This document shows, one piece after another, positions 11,709 through 23,516 of a stretch of DNA of 64,000 nucleotides (within the stretch, counting starts at the first letter, position 1; every line of letters starts with the position of its first letter). The DNA is from Papaver somniferum (Eukaryota > Streptophyta > Magnoliopsida > Ranunculales > Papaveraceae): the NCBI RefSeq assembly GCF_003573695.1, contig NC_039359.1, forward strand, positions 141,443,112 to 141,507,111. Direction: 5' to 3'. Made by a program: the position numbers and the translations under genes. The notes below the pieces were generated by a model that did not search any database, was not told the origin of the DNA, and worked only from the letters and a program-made list of their open reading frames with translations.

Positions 11709-11868
11709 GAAAATTATGATAATGTTTCAAGTACCCTGTGTTTAGATGCTAAAGATGTTCCTGAAATAATCTCCAATCCCACATGTCCTTATTGTACCAG
11801 TGAAGGTCACAGACTCATACAATGTTTCAAATACAAACATAAACTAAGGTATTCAACAAACTACAACT
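11709..11868 (+). pseudogene. gag fragment with CCHC zinc knuckle, element C-b
   Basis: The frame beginning NENYDNV contains CPYCTSEGHRLIQC, a C-x2-C-x4-H-x4-C zinc knuckle (about 11785-11830), then a basic stretch and a stop at about 11866. Nucleic-acid-binding knuckles of this type end Copia Gag proteins. The gag sequence is continuous, across the T1 insertion, with 2473-2534. No protease, integrase or RT follows before the 3' LTR. Confidence 0.65.
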
Positions 11869-12440
11869 AAGGGATAGTCGGTTGGTAAATGCGCTAAAAT
11901 TTGTTCAAAAGTCCAATCCTGGGGTACACAAAGTTAACTCTTATTCTTCTAAGAGGTTGATTGATTTTAAGGATAAGGAAAAATCTCAAACAAAGAGAAC
12001 AGACCGGGATAAATGTTCTGTATTGAAGGATATTATCTAATCAGTGCAGGAATCTGGTGGTGAGCAATCTAATGCTCACCTCAACACAATCTAATTGTGT
12101 TAAAATGTGCATCTTATCTCATGCGCCCTTAAAAGAGATAAGAACTGTGCTCATCAAGGCTTTAGATCAAAATTGAATACTATCACTTGGATCTCCATCT
12201 TTTGCATATTCATCTTAATCTATGTCTAAAGTAATGGTATTGAAAAATTTGATATACAAAAACTGTAAAAAGGATTTTCATTCTATTTTAGGTTTTGTAT
12301 GTTCCAGTACGTGAACTCTTATAGTTCTGAAATCCTGCATGGTAAATATATTCTACTTCAAGTCTCGTATCTCTTTCACTAGAAGTTTGGCATGTTGAGC
12401 CATATATTTATGTTTCATAAATTCATTTTATTCTTACAAA
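11869..12440. other. Internal region of C-b without a supportable gene
   Basis: AT-rich and full of stops in all frames. Lysine-rich fragments after the zinc knuckle may be decayed gag. I see no Copia integrase or RT motif. Confidence 0.5.
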
Positions 12441-12774
12441 TCATGGAGGCTCCAAGAACAACATGTTCTTGTGAAACCTATGCTCCTATGGTTGTTGATA
12501 CTCATCCAACGAAAAAGGAAAAATAGATGTCCCTTCTTTTTGTCATATCACTTAATAGGAAAAGGAAGAATCAGAACAAACCTAGATGGGTGGATTAATC
12601 CAATCAGAAAAGTTTTGAAAATCTTCTTGGAGAACTTAAGAAAATTAAGAAGGAGGTGCAGGGACTAAAGAAGATTCTACAGAAATCTGTTAAACTACAA
12701 AAGCACTTGGAAATCAACAGCCTACCAGGTTTGCAAGAACTAACTCTTTCGTTCATGAACTGTATGTTCTGATG
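12441..12774 (+). pseudogene. Remnant of a second small C-b frame, coiled-coil type
   Basis: From the ATG at 12444 (MEAPRTTCSCETYAP) the frame has TAG/TAA stops near 12525 and 12597. After these it reads LKKIKKEVQGLKKILQKSV, a lysine-rich heptad pattern, up to a stop near 12772. It may be a decayed accessory or Gag-tail frame of the C family. I do not recognise a domain. Confidence 0.35.
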
Positions 12775-14098
12775 CCAGTGTTGATAAGGATTTTGGAGAT
12801 GACAGAGAGTTATTCAAAGATTTTAAATACTAAGAAACTTATTGTGAGAATTTATTCTTATTTTTGGGAAGGAAAACTAGGGTTTGGTATGGCAAAAATT
12901 GTGATTACACAAGCTATTTCCAACGATTTTCATATTACATGTTTTTAGATTTATTCATTTAAATTCTAGAGTTGTTGAAAGATGAACTTGCAGTATGTAA
13001 TCATTATTGGTTTAATTATTGCAAAAGTCTTATGAAATATATGTGCCCTTCCGTTTTTCGTGAATCGAGCTGATATTTCATATATGCTCAGAAGTTAAAT
13101 CTATTTTATTTTTTATAAAATGAAAAAAGAACAAACTCTTTGAGAATTTTCTCGTAGTATTGATCTATCCATGATCACACTTTTGTGTTTTTACTGCTTG
13201 ACACACTCCATAAGATTTTCTTATGTTGAGCTTTTCCAATTAAAATTATCTTGTCTGTAACTGGCTTGAGATTATTTTATCGATTTTCCGGATACAAATC
13301 CTTGTGGATTTTTAATGTCCGACAAAATCCTTCTTTTTCGTAAAATCAAGGTCAATCATGTTGTTCTCTTTGGAATGACATCAAATGGGGGAGAGTTCTT
13401 AAATGAACTTGTGCTTAATTGTTATATGTTTGTGGGGTGTGTGGGTGTAGAATTTAGAGGGGATGCTTGTATCTTTTTAATCTCCTAGATGAGCGCTAAG
13501 TATTTATTACTATGTGATATCATCTAAAAAAGATTATTTGAGGAGTTGCATTTTAACTATGTTATAATGTAGTATCTCTAACTTCCTTAAAACTTAATAT
13601 ATCTTTTGGTTGTATTCATTACGATCCCACGATTTTCGTACCTTTGCCAATTTTTTTGACAAAAAGGGGGTAATCATTTAGTAGTTTCATACTACATACA
13701 TATGGTTTACGGATCATTATGTAAGGGGGAGTGGATCAATAATCTATAGGTCTCACCCATTATGCAATATATGTAAGTATTGATTAAGGGGGAGAAACAT
13801 ATCGTTGTAGTATTACTTCAAGGTTGAGATACAATTGAACTTTGGAGTAGATAATAATACTATGTTTCTGTATAACGACGACTGAGAATATTTGTTTTCA
13901 AAATTTGTTACAGCTATGGATACGAATTTTCAACAACAACGGAGCTGAGTTGAACACGTTCAGAATCATTGCAACTTGAAATTGCGAAGAGTTCAAGGAG
14001 TTGAAGAAACCAAGGAAATCAAGGCATGATGGATCAAGGAGTTTTCAAAGCTTTATTTTATTATCCATATGTACTGATAGTTTTGCCACTAAAATTGA
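12775..14098 (+). other. 3' untranslated tail of C-b with repeated G-run purine tracts
   Basis: No supportable gene. Purine tracts with five Gs recur: gacaaaaagggggtaatc (about 13660), aagggggagtgg (about 13724) and aagggggagaaac (about 13790), before the one next to the LTR at 14099. Such repeated tracts are usual in the long 3' tails of plant Copia elements and may act as extra plus-strand priming sites (inference). Confidence 0.55.
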
Positions 14099-14111
14099 CA
14101 AAGGGGGAGAT
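14099..14111 (+). promoter_or_regulatory. Polypurine tract of C-b
   Basis: The sequence acaaagggggagat abuts the LTR that begins tgttagagc at 14112. This is the typical plant Copia arrangement and fixes C-b as plus strand. Confidence 0.85.
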
Positions 14112-16249
14112 TGTTAGAGCATTACTCGGTCGAACTCACAAGTGTTTCTATCTCAATCTTGTTGTCAAATTTAGTTGTCAAACTATATCTTGATTTCTAG
14201 CCTACAATTAGTTAATTCTCAGTCTAGGATAGACGTAGTTGAGAAACGAACCATTAATCATTGAGTTTTACCGTTTGAAGGCGAAGATCAACCGAAGATT
14301 TTGAAGAACTTCATCACAAAAGGTAAGTTAATACTGAACCATCCATTTCTCAAGTTATATTCACCTTTCTATCCTTGAGACGTTGTCGCGTAACTAATTA
14401 GACTATCATGCATAGACAAGAATTTCGAGTCAAGTTTATCTTGATAATTAGTTCTCGAAATATAATGACTAAGCTTAATGAACATTTGTTCATACTTGAT
14501 GAATTTCGGTTAAGGACAATTTATTGTTCGCTATCAAAATCATGATTCATGTTTTATCGTTCGAAAATAGCCTGGAATAGTGATCTGTGTCATTGATGTT
14601 ATTCTGGAATGTTTCGAATCGATTTAGAGAGAAATATAGAACTAAAATAGATTCAGATACAAGATAGTGTTATCAGTCTTACAAGCTGGGAATACTGTTA
14701 TAAGTCTGAACCCGTACTACATGTACTCGTACACGTAGTGGAGTAGCTATATACATATCGAATTGTTAATTTGTGGTACGCATATTCTTATGTACACCAT
14801 GTAAAAATCTGTTCAACTCGTGAACCGAATCGGTATGCATACTCGTATGCAAACCATTATGGAATTGTGGTTACAGAACCGGGTTAGTTTACAAACCGGT
14901 ACATGTAGTGAAATAGTTATGTGTTCCTGAACTCGGTTAAGTACGCAAACCGGTACGCAAACCAATATAGTTTAGTGGACTCCGGAACCAGTTATAGTCT
15001 TAAGGTTCCCAAACCGGTACACATACCTAAAATGTTATGTTAACTCCGGAACTTGGTCTGGTTAAATGTTTAGAAAACGGTACACGTACTCTGACTGACC
15101 TAAGTCACGAACGACTATGGTATTTTTACTTTGTACATTTACTAACCATATCGATTATCTTCAAGTGCGATTAAGTTATTTCTACGAGATAATTCGCATT
15201 TGATTAATTCTCTAAAATACTATACTTATTTGATCACATGATTGTGACTCAAGGTTAATGTCTTAAGTGTTCATGGAAATGAGTGTTAAGCTTTCAAGTT
15301 CAAATCGGCTAGTTTCGTCTAACCACCTTGAACATAGTCTTTATACACGGTTCGGTTACGGTCTCACCTAACGCATTAAACTTTTATCCCCCTTCAAGAG
15401 AAAAACCAAATTTTATAGTGGATATTGTTTGTTTGGTTCTAAAGCTTAGCTTAAACCTAAAGCAACCTATGCTTTGAATGTTTATAAAAGGGGAACTCCA
15501 AGCAACTGGGATTTTTGAATCCCGACACTACTTTTTAGTGTGTCCTAGTTGTATTTAGAGTCGTCCTATCTAGAAACCATTTTAGGGCTTAGCGACTAGA
15601 AAGATTCATAGGGATTCGTGAAGCTAGGTCCAGATATATTTTATCTTGATAACTTGAGTATCCTGATCTTGTTCGAATGTTTATTTATCACTTGAACAAG
15701 ATAGATAAAAATCACAAAGTTCTCTTCGTCTCAAACTTTGTGATTCCACTAGTTTTATACTTGTGAGGTAAATAATAATCTAGGATGCACTTCGGGATGC
15801 ATAAGTCCGTATTTTGAGGTTAGCTAGACTTTGTCTATTTCTATCGATTTCCAAACCACCTTGATCGAAACCTTGTTTTTGATCGTAAAGGAAATCACTT
15901 ATCCAGGCTTAATCTGTGGGAGGCAGATCTGGTTTCAAGTCTTCAATTGAGTTGAAGCAACTCTTAGTTGGTGTGATGTCATCTAAGGGAATCAATTGTG
16001 CGGAGTCCTGCTAGGATTCGAGAGGCGTAAGTAGCGCGAATGTACCTGAATCGGTGTGATACTGAGTTCGGGCTCAACTGTTCCAAAACGAAGTTAATTG
16101 TTAGTAGGCTAGTGTCTGTAGCGGCTTTATAGTTTGGTGTTCCATCTGTACTAGGTCCCAAGGGTTTTTCTATATTTGTGGTTTCTTCGTTAAAAAAATT
16201 TATGGTGTCTGTGTTATTTATTTTTCCACATTATATTGTTTATCTTTAT
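14112..16249 (+). repeat. 3' LTR of C-b, first part
   Basis: Starts tgttagagcattactcgg. The block tggactaggtcccaagggttt near 16150 is the reverse of the family landmark. It breaks at 16249 inside an AT-rich stretch and continues at 51034 after solo LTR C-c. The TSD tttat (16245-16249 and 51029-51033) proves the join. A copy-specific module of aaaccggtacgcaaacc-like words sits at about 14700-15070. Confidence 0.88.
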
Positions 16250-17896
16250 TGAAAGTGCGGGGGGCACAACAACCACAACCAGATATTTCGTTCGACAATC
16301 TGTATGGACTAAACTCCAATGTAACTCCGAGAGCACCAAATTAATGAGTCTCAATCAAGAAAAATATCAAATAGCTTTATCTCTTTCTCAATACAATTAA
16401 TAAATCAAACATATAGAAATCTGTGAACCTGATTGTTATGAGAATAACTCGGATGGTACCAAAAACCAATGTCTGAGTGTCAATCAAGTTCTATCCAACA
16501 AAAAAAGTCTGATTTATCAATTGTGATTGAAAAATGCACAACCTGTGATATTTCTATTATAAAGAAAATATAATGCGGAAAAGAAATAACACAAACACCA
16601 GAAATTTTGTGAACGAGGAAACCGCAAATGCAGAAAACCCCCGGGACCTAGTCCATACTTGAACACCACACTGTATTAAGCCGCTAAAGACTCTATTCCA
16701 CTACAAGTTAACTTCGTACTGGAATGTAGTTGAGCCATAACTAAGTCTCACATCGATTAAGGTACAGTCGCGTTCCTTACGCCTCTTGAATCTCGCAATA
16801 CCATGCGCGCTTGATTCCCCTAGCTGGCGTCCTTTACAGCCTAGAAGTTGCTATGAACCAAAGTCGAAGACTTATAAACAAATATGTCTCCCACAGATAA
16901 GTCTATTCTATTTGTTGTCTCCGTTTTAAGATAAATATCAAGGTGAACTGGAAACTCAACTAATAACACGGTCTTATACTCCTAAAGAGCAGCCTAGAAA
17001 TATTAGTCACCTCATAATAACCCAACTGATATACAGAAAAAATTACTGCGGAATCACAAGATTCTGAGACGAAGAAACTGTTGTGATTACTTTTTATATC
17101 TTACCTATCGGAGATAGAATTCGAGATAATCTTAGAGAAGATTAAACTCAATACTATAGAAAAAGTAAGATCCGGATACGCAACTACAGAGAAAATAGTT
17201 GAACCTGGCTTCACGAATCCCAAGCGAAGTATTTAAATCGTTAAACCTAGTAATGGTTTTCAGAAGAATTGGAAACCTAGGTTAATGAAGAATCGACTCT
17301 AGTTTGCAACTAGGACACACGAGAGTATCGGGATTTGGTTTCCCAGATGCTAGAGTTCCTCCTTATAAGTCTTTCAAATCAGGGTTGCTTACAATCAAAG
17401 CTAAGAAAGCTTAGTAACAAAGCAATTAATATCCACCACTAGATGAACACCTGATTTAAGATTCAAGCTAAGTCTGCTTAGAAAATAAGCAATCAATCTC
17501 CACCGTTAGATGGATTATCTTGATACACACAAATGAAATATGCCTATATTTAGATATGGATGAACCATACCTAAACGTGTATAACAATTTGGCTCAATAA
17601 CAGTTAATTGAAGTTAGCCAGATAAAGGCTTTTAGCTGAGCTATATTCATCTAACACTTTTAGACTCAATCTGATAATCAATCAATCATGATAGATAACC
17701 AAACGTACCTAAATATGTTTTAAGAGAGTTGTTCAAATATTCACTATTTCATAGAAATATCCATGAAGCATTTGAAACATGTTCGCTTGGCTTGTAAGTG
17801 TACAAAGTACTTATACAAGAATCAATTCATAAACACAATGTCACGGTTCGCAAACCAAGTTTGCATACCTTAGGTCATTAAAATTCAGGCACTTTA
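16250..17896 (-). repeat. Solo LTR C-c, first part
   Basis: On the plus strand it begins tgaaagtgcgggg, the reverse of the LTR 3' end. The landmark ccccgggacctagtcca is near 16640. It is interrupted at 17896 by C-d (TSD cttta at 17892-17896 and 50104-50108) and resumes at 50109. It lies inverted inside the LTR of its relative C-b. Confidence 0.85.
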
Positions 17897-18531
17897 TGAA
17901 AAAACGAGGGTACTCAAATACACCACAATCTTTTTGTTTCAACCTATAAGTATTCTTACCAAGTGTGATCGTCTATGGACAAAGTCGAGACAATACAACA
18001 ACTTCGATATTCACACTTTGTGTGATCGTCTATGGATACGAGATCGAGACAAGATGACAACAAGATAACTTGTGTGATTGACTATGGATACAATATCGAG
18101 AAGATACGATAATCAAAGTGTGCTACTTGATAATAGCTTCGGTAATAACCAAACTCTATAAGATCACTATCAAGTATAACAGAGTTAACGTATGTGTATT
18201 TTAATTTATTATAATAAACAATTATAATGCGGAAATCAAAGTAAAAGACACAACAAGATTTTGTTAACGAGGAAACCGCAAATACACAAAAACCCCGGGA
18301 CCTAGTCCATTTTTGAATACTCTCAGCCGCTATACAAAATCTAAACCAACTTCGTATAGTTGAGACCAAGCAGACTACCCCTACATACTTAGTTCCCTCA
18401 GTATCCATGCGCCTTCAATGTCTAGAGTCACGCACGTGAATAGCAAGTCCTTTGGATCGTATTTCAAACAACAAAGGAACAATCTGTTTGGTAACCACTC
18501 TAATCAATCTTTGCCACAAGATATAGACGAG
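17897..18531 (-). repeat. Solo LTR C-d, first part
   Basis: Begins tgaaaaaacgagggtact on the plus strand and carries the landmark near 18292. It has three imperfect copies of a unit around gtgtgatcgtctatgga between 17966 and 18090. It is interrupted at 18531 by element A (TSD acgag) and resumes at 47881. It shares the family ends but is more diverged than C-a or C-e. Confidence 0.82.
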
Positions 18532-18588
18532 TGATAGGTATCTAAAACACCTTGATATTTATCTATTGTTCATGCTTTCTTTGCTATG

Positions 18589-20405
18589 TGATGAGCACGA
18601 AAGTGCGACACATTTTCACCCATAAATACGTTAGCTGGGACTCATTTTATCACTAATAAACTTGTTTGTAGGTTTTTTTGTGAAATAAGCTCTTATGGAG
18701 AAAGTTGCTCGAAAAGTGGTTTTTGTACCCCGGAGGACGCGTGTTATTCGGACTCTCATCGCTGGTTAAGGGGCACCTCAATTACTAAGGGGTAACCCAA
18801 TTACTATTCGCACCTCAAGAATTACTAAATATACCCCGAATTGCTCTGGATAAGGGGCAGTCATCTTCTTCGTTTGAATTTTGAATTTTGGCGGGAAAAT
18901 GGCTGCAGAATTAGGGTTGAAGATTTGAAGGCGTTAGGAAGAGACTAAAGCGCTGAAATCAAATGGGTTTGTTCCTAGGGCCTAAACAGAGGTGGTAATG
19001 TGCTTTGTTTCAGTTACATTTGGTTGGATAATCAACGATTGATGGAAATAACAAGAACAGTTTTGGCGGGAAAATATGGCAGTGAAGAACATAATTTAGG
19101 GTTTGATTTTTGGGCATTCTAGGGAGAGATTCAATCGCTGATTTCTTTGTGATAGCTTTATTAGACCCAAACAGGACTGGTAGGTCCACCAGAACTGGTA
19201 AATTTGGGCTACATCGTCGGGCAGACGAAATCAGGGCAGTTGATGCATGTGAGATTATCACGATATTTTTGGATGATACGTATTGCATGGGAGAATATTT
19301 TCTTCTTCATTCAACAAGATTCGACCAATCAAGCCAAGTTAAACAAGGAATTCCATCTCAGAACACGCGTGTGAGTAGATGAGGAAGATTTGGGTTTAAT
19401 CTCGTCAAACAGGGGAAGAAAACATACCGAGTATTTTGTGGTTAACTTCTGCTTATTTTTGGAGTTCAAGGGTCATTATGTCGAGATTTTTTCTCTACCT
19501 AATTAGAAGAGATGGTGACGTGTTCTGGTGATAAAGAAGGAAACAATTACATAAAAATGGATGAAAATATGCCGAGAATATTTTGTGTTTGCTGCCGAGT
19601 AATGAAAAGATATTTTGGATTAATGAGAAGTTTTCTTTGTCAGAAGAGGTATAAATAAGTTTCTGGAGTCGAAGGCATGGGGATCGAGTGATTGGGGAGG
19701 CTATAGAGTCGAGAGAATTGCTGCAGAGAAATCAGCAGCAGCAGCAGAAAAACAGTGAAGAACGAAGAACAGACTTGCAAAGACAGTCGTTTTCCAACAG
19801 TGACAACGACACTTACTCGTGGGTCGTATATCTACAGTGGTTTCGACACATAGTGACAGTCGTAGAAGCTACATCGTCAGTAACAGTTTATTGTTGTATC
19901 TGTAACAATTATAACTGTTACAAAAGCCCTGTTTTATACCTTTTCTCCTTGTAAACACCTTTTTGAGCAATGAAAAATCATTTTGAGAGTGTTTTCACCA
20001 TGTGGAGCTAAACTCCAACACTGAGTCGACGGAGGAAGCCGGACTTCATACTTGGGTGAATTTGTTTTATTTTCTATTTGACTTTTGCACTTAATTAAAA
20101 TAGAATTATGATTTGAAAAAATTAGTAATTATTTTATTAAATGGGTCATGCTTGCTTAGATGTTTGACGTCCCATGCTTACGATTTATAATTAATGTTTG
20201 GAGAATCTACCTTGGCAAGAATAAGAGTCGATGTTGTTTTATTTGTCGAGCGATAATTGTTTGAGAATGAATAATTGAACCTATTGATATGAGTTTGGCC
20301 GAATCCTAGACCCAGTAACTCTCTATTTTATTCCTTTAAAATTAATCTTAACAAGTCTTAGAGTTCGAATCTTTACTATTACAACCACAATCAAAAAAAT
20401 TATCA
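18589..20405 (+). mobile_element. Solo LTR X, TSD ctatg
   Basis: 1817 bp from tgatgagcacgaaagtgcg to aaaaaattatca, flanked by ctatg at 18584-18588 and 20406-20410. TG...CA ends and a 5-bp TSD indicate an LTR left by recombination. No internal gene is supportable; a run of CAG codons near 19738 is a simple repeat. The direction is assigned from the tgatgag end, seen on the minus strand of solo LTR Y, and is uncertain. Confidence 0.82.
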
Positions 20406-22001
20406 CTATGTTTTCTTGTAAATTATGTATCTTATGTTTGCTTTTGAATGTTTAGGTACTTTGGAGTCATTTGGAACAAAAGAAGAAGAAACGTCGCTTA
20501 AAAGGCAAAAAGGTGTAATTGGTGTTTGTGGCGAAATTATTTCTCATCATTTGCTTTTATTTCTTTATCTCTGTCTGAAAAGCATGTCGGCATTAGTGAT
20601 GCAATTTCTGTCTGAAAAGCATGACAGCTTTAATGATGAATATACATTGAAGAGAAGAAGTGGATTTTAGAAGTAAGAGACGGCTATTGTTGGTGGAAGA
20701 ATTCAAGGGAAGAAAAAGCGCCAAAGTGGATTGCATTCGTGCATGCGGCTAAAGCTCATTGGAGGCCAAGGACATTGTCAGCGAAGATGGAGCTAAAAGG
20801 GAATTTAATTCTCTTTGTTGCGGTCAGGAAAATACAAGGACATGGACTTGAAATGAATCTTGTGTACTGGCAATATGAACCATGGTTGCTAAACGTCTGA
20901 GACAGCCTGAAGTTTTTGACATGGGCTTAACAGCTCGGCAGTTACAAGCCTGGAAACCTGCTGAAATAAAAGACTGACAGAAGCCTACTGTATTTGTTAG
21001 TGGAGTTCACCTCAAGTGCAGAACACATGTGCACTCAAGATGGGAGAAAAATTAGGTCTCAAAACCAAAGTCGAGCAAGTTCATTTCTTTCAGTGACCAG
21101 TGAACAAACAAAGAAAGAGATCTGGTTTTATTGTCGTAGCCTTCAACCTAGTATGGCAGAATTCAAGTGCCAAGAAGCTTATCTGAAGATGAGAAGAGTA
21201 AGGAAGATGGAGTAAAGTTGTTGGTGTGCTGGATCAGAACATGGAAGAACTGAAGCTGTTGTTGCCCTTATTTGTGTGGATGATTAAAGTGGGTTTGGAG
21301 AGAAATTCAACAGAAACAATAATAAGAAGATGATGTTGAGCTTTGGTATCTTTGAGGCTCAAGTTTAGAGCTGAAATGGGTTCGATTTGGGCCAGAATCA
21401 CATGGAAGAAATGGGGTTTGCAGTCACTTATTCAGCTGCAGAACGAGATGATTTTAGGACAAATTCATGAATGGGAATGAGCATAATTTGGGGATATGTT
21501 GTTGTTGGGTTTGGAAGTCAGGAGTAATGGCTCAATGTTGTGGTGATTCGGTTAAGTTTTGAGCTTGTATTGATGCCGGAATTCAATGAAGAAGATGTTA
21601 CTATGGCCTGAGATTGATGGGTGTTTACGAGAGCTGAACTGAGATGGATTTAAGTTAAAATGGGAAGCTGGTGAAGTTGTTGCTACTACCGAGTCTCGTA
21701 GCTGAATGGTAGCGAATTTGGTGGATTGTTTACAGGGATTAGAATTGGATGAGTATTGACAGTGTTGTGGCTCAAGTTTGAGAAGTTTTGAGTTGAAGTT
21801 CAGCTGGAATATGACGTTTCTGTGTCTAATTTCTGAGGAGTTACAATGGGTCTTTACAAGGGGTTTTGAGATATTTTGAAAGCTTGGAAGGATACGCTAG
21901 CAGTAGCTTGAACGAGTGGCAGTTCTATGGAGTTTTGGGCAAGGTTTTGGCTGAAGGTAGTAGTTCTAAGTTGCTGCTATAACTGAATTGGTGGTAACAG
22001 G

Positions 22002-22468
22002 TGTAGGAGTGGAATATCACTCATATCAATAAGTATGCGAAGTAAGGATCATGTGATGTAAGCGAGGACTATCGCGCATGGCAAAGTTGAAGTGACGTAT
22101 TGGATGATGTCAGCAAAATCACGAGTAAAGTGTGATGTTCTATGCGAGATATAGCTGTGTGAGAAAGAGTGATTGTAAATGGGTGAATGTATCGCACAAT
22201 GATTCCGAAAATAGTGAATCTTTTAGCTGTCATCCACTATGAGGAATCACTATATAAAGGAAAGAAGTCATCACGCAAGGGAGAGATCTTTTAGTGTGTG
22301 TTAGACAAGAAACTAGGAGAGAGAAAGTTTGTTTGGAGAGTAAGTAAAGTCATTGTTATCCATTGTATCCAATTATAATCCTTGAAAGTTAATAAAGAAT
22401 TCATTATGATTACTTGAGTAATAATCTGGATACATTGGAGTGTGGTTGTAGGTTTTCCTGCAACTACA
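22002..22468 (+). repeat. 5' LTR of T2
   Basis: 467 bp, tgtaggagtgg to cctgcaactaca. A likely TATA box tatataaag lies near 22251. It shares its terminal sequences with the T1 LTRs. Confidence 0.9.
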
Positions 22469-22472
22469 TTTT

Positions 22473-22490
22473 TGGCGCCAGAAACAGCTT
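22473..22490 (+). promoter_or_regulatory. Primer-binding site of T2
   Basis: tggcgccagaaacagctt lies four bases after the LTR. The first seven bases fit the generic gypsy primer site. The tRNA is unassigned. The T1 equivalent has drifted. Confidence 0.65.
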
Positions 22491-22577
22491 TGGGTGATAA
22501 ATCATGTTAACAAGTTATAAAATCTTCAAAAGATAGATCTGAAACTTTTGGGAATATAGAAGAATAATAAAGAATCT

Positions 22578-23372
22578 ATGGAGAAAGCAAGAATCGTAAC
22601 AATACAAGGAAGAGGTAGAGATATACAATGTAATTCTATAACTAAAGCATCAATCTCTGATGCGGATTTTCAAGAAAGAGTAACAGGTAGAATTCACAAG
22701 CGAAATTATGAAGGAAAGAAGGTGAAAACGATGGAAAGAGAATCTTCATTAAAAGAATGGGAAAAAGTGAAGATTATAATTACAGCAGAAGAAATTCCGG
22801 AAGAAAATTTAAAGAGAACAGAACCGTTGGTAATTACAGTCACAACTGAACGAGGAGAAAACATTGTAATGAAGAAGAACTCAAAAATATGGGAGGTAGA
22901 TAGAACACTGATAGGTACAGGAAGTGGAGTGGATGTCTTATTTTATCGCACATTCAAAACAATGGGATATGAGGATGCAGAGATGACACATCTAACTTAC
23001 AATGTTCATGGATTCAATAAAGCAATCACAAAACCAAAAGGAGAAATTGAGATGCGAATATTACTGGGAGAAGTAGTAAAAATAGTAACACTGTGTGTGA
23101 TTGATGTAGAATCACCATACAACATGTTGTTGGGAAGACCGTGGGTGCATGCGATAAAGGCTGTAGCATCGACATTACATCAGTGCATCAGGTTTCCAAT
23201 CCCAAGTGGTATAGGTGAAATCAAAGGAGATGTAACGAGTGCGAAGATTTGCAATCAGATAGATGTAAGAAATTATGAAGGGAAAGCAAAGAAGCGAAAG
23301 GATCGCTGGAGAAAAGCAAAAGAATTAAAAAAGGAGGATGAATTTCAGATATACATGATCAGAGCGAAATAG
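22578..23372 (+). pseudogene. Aspartic protease of T2, catalytic Asp replaced by Gly
   Basis: 264 codons starting about 90 bp after the primer site, again with no gag before it. The retropepsin motif reads LIGTGSGVDVLFYRTF: Gly 113 stands where T1 has the catalytic Asp of DTG, so this copy should be inactive as a protease. The C-terminal half (VESPYNMLLGRPWVHAIKA) is intact. It ends at an in-frame TAG, after which the linker continues in the same frame. Confidence 0.85.
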
Positions 23373-23516
23373 GGAAAAGGAATACCAAGTAAAGCACCAA
23401 CGAAGGAGGGTGAACAAATTAAGAAGATTAAAGAACCATCACCAATGGGAGAACCGAAAGCAAATTTTACCGCAGTGGAACCAACGAAATAAATAAATGT
23501 TGGATCAGAAGAAAAA

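Noticed and set aside
19688..19954. Glutamine-rich frame in solo LTR X
   Set aside because: It is caused by a short CAG repeat, and no domain or homologue is apparent.
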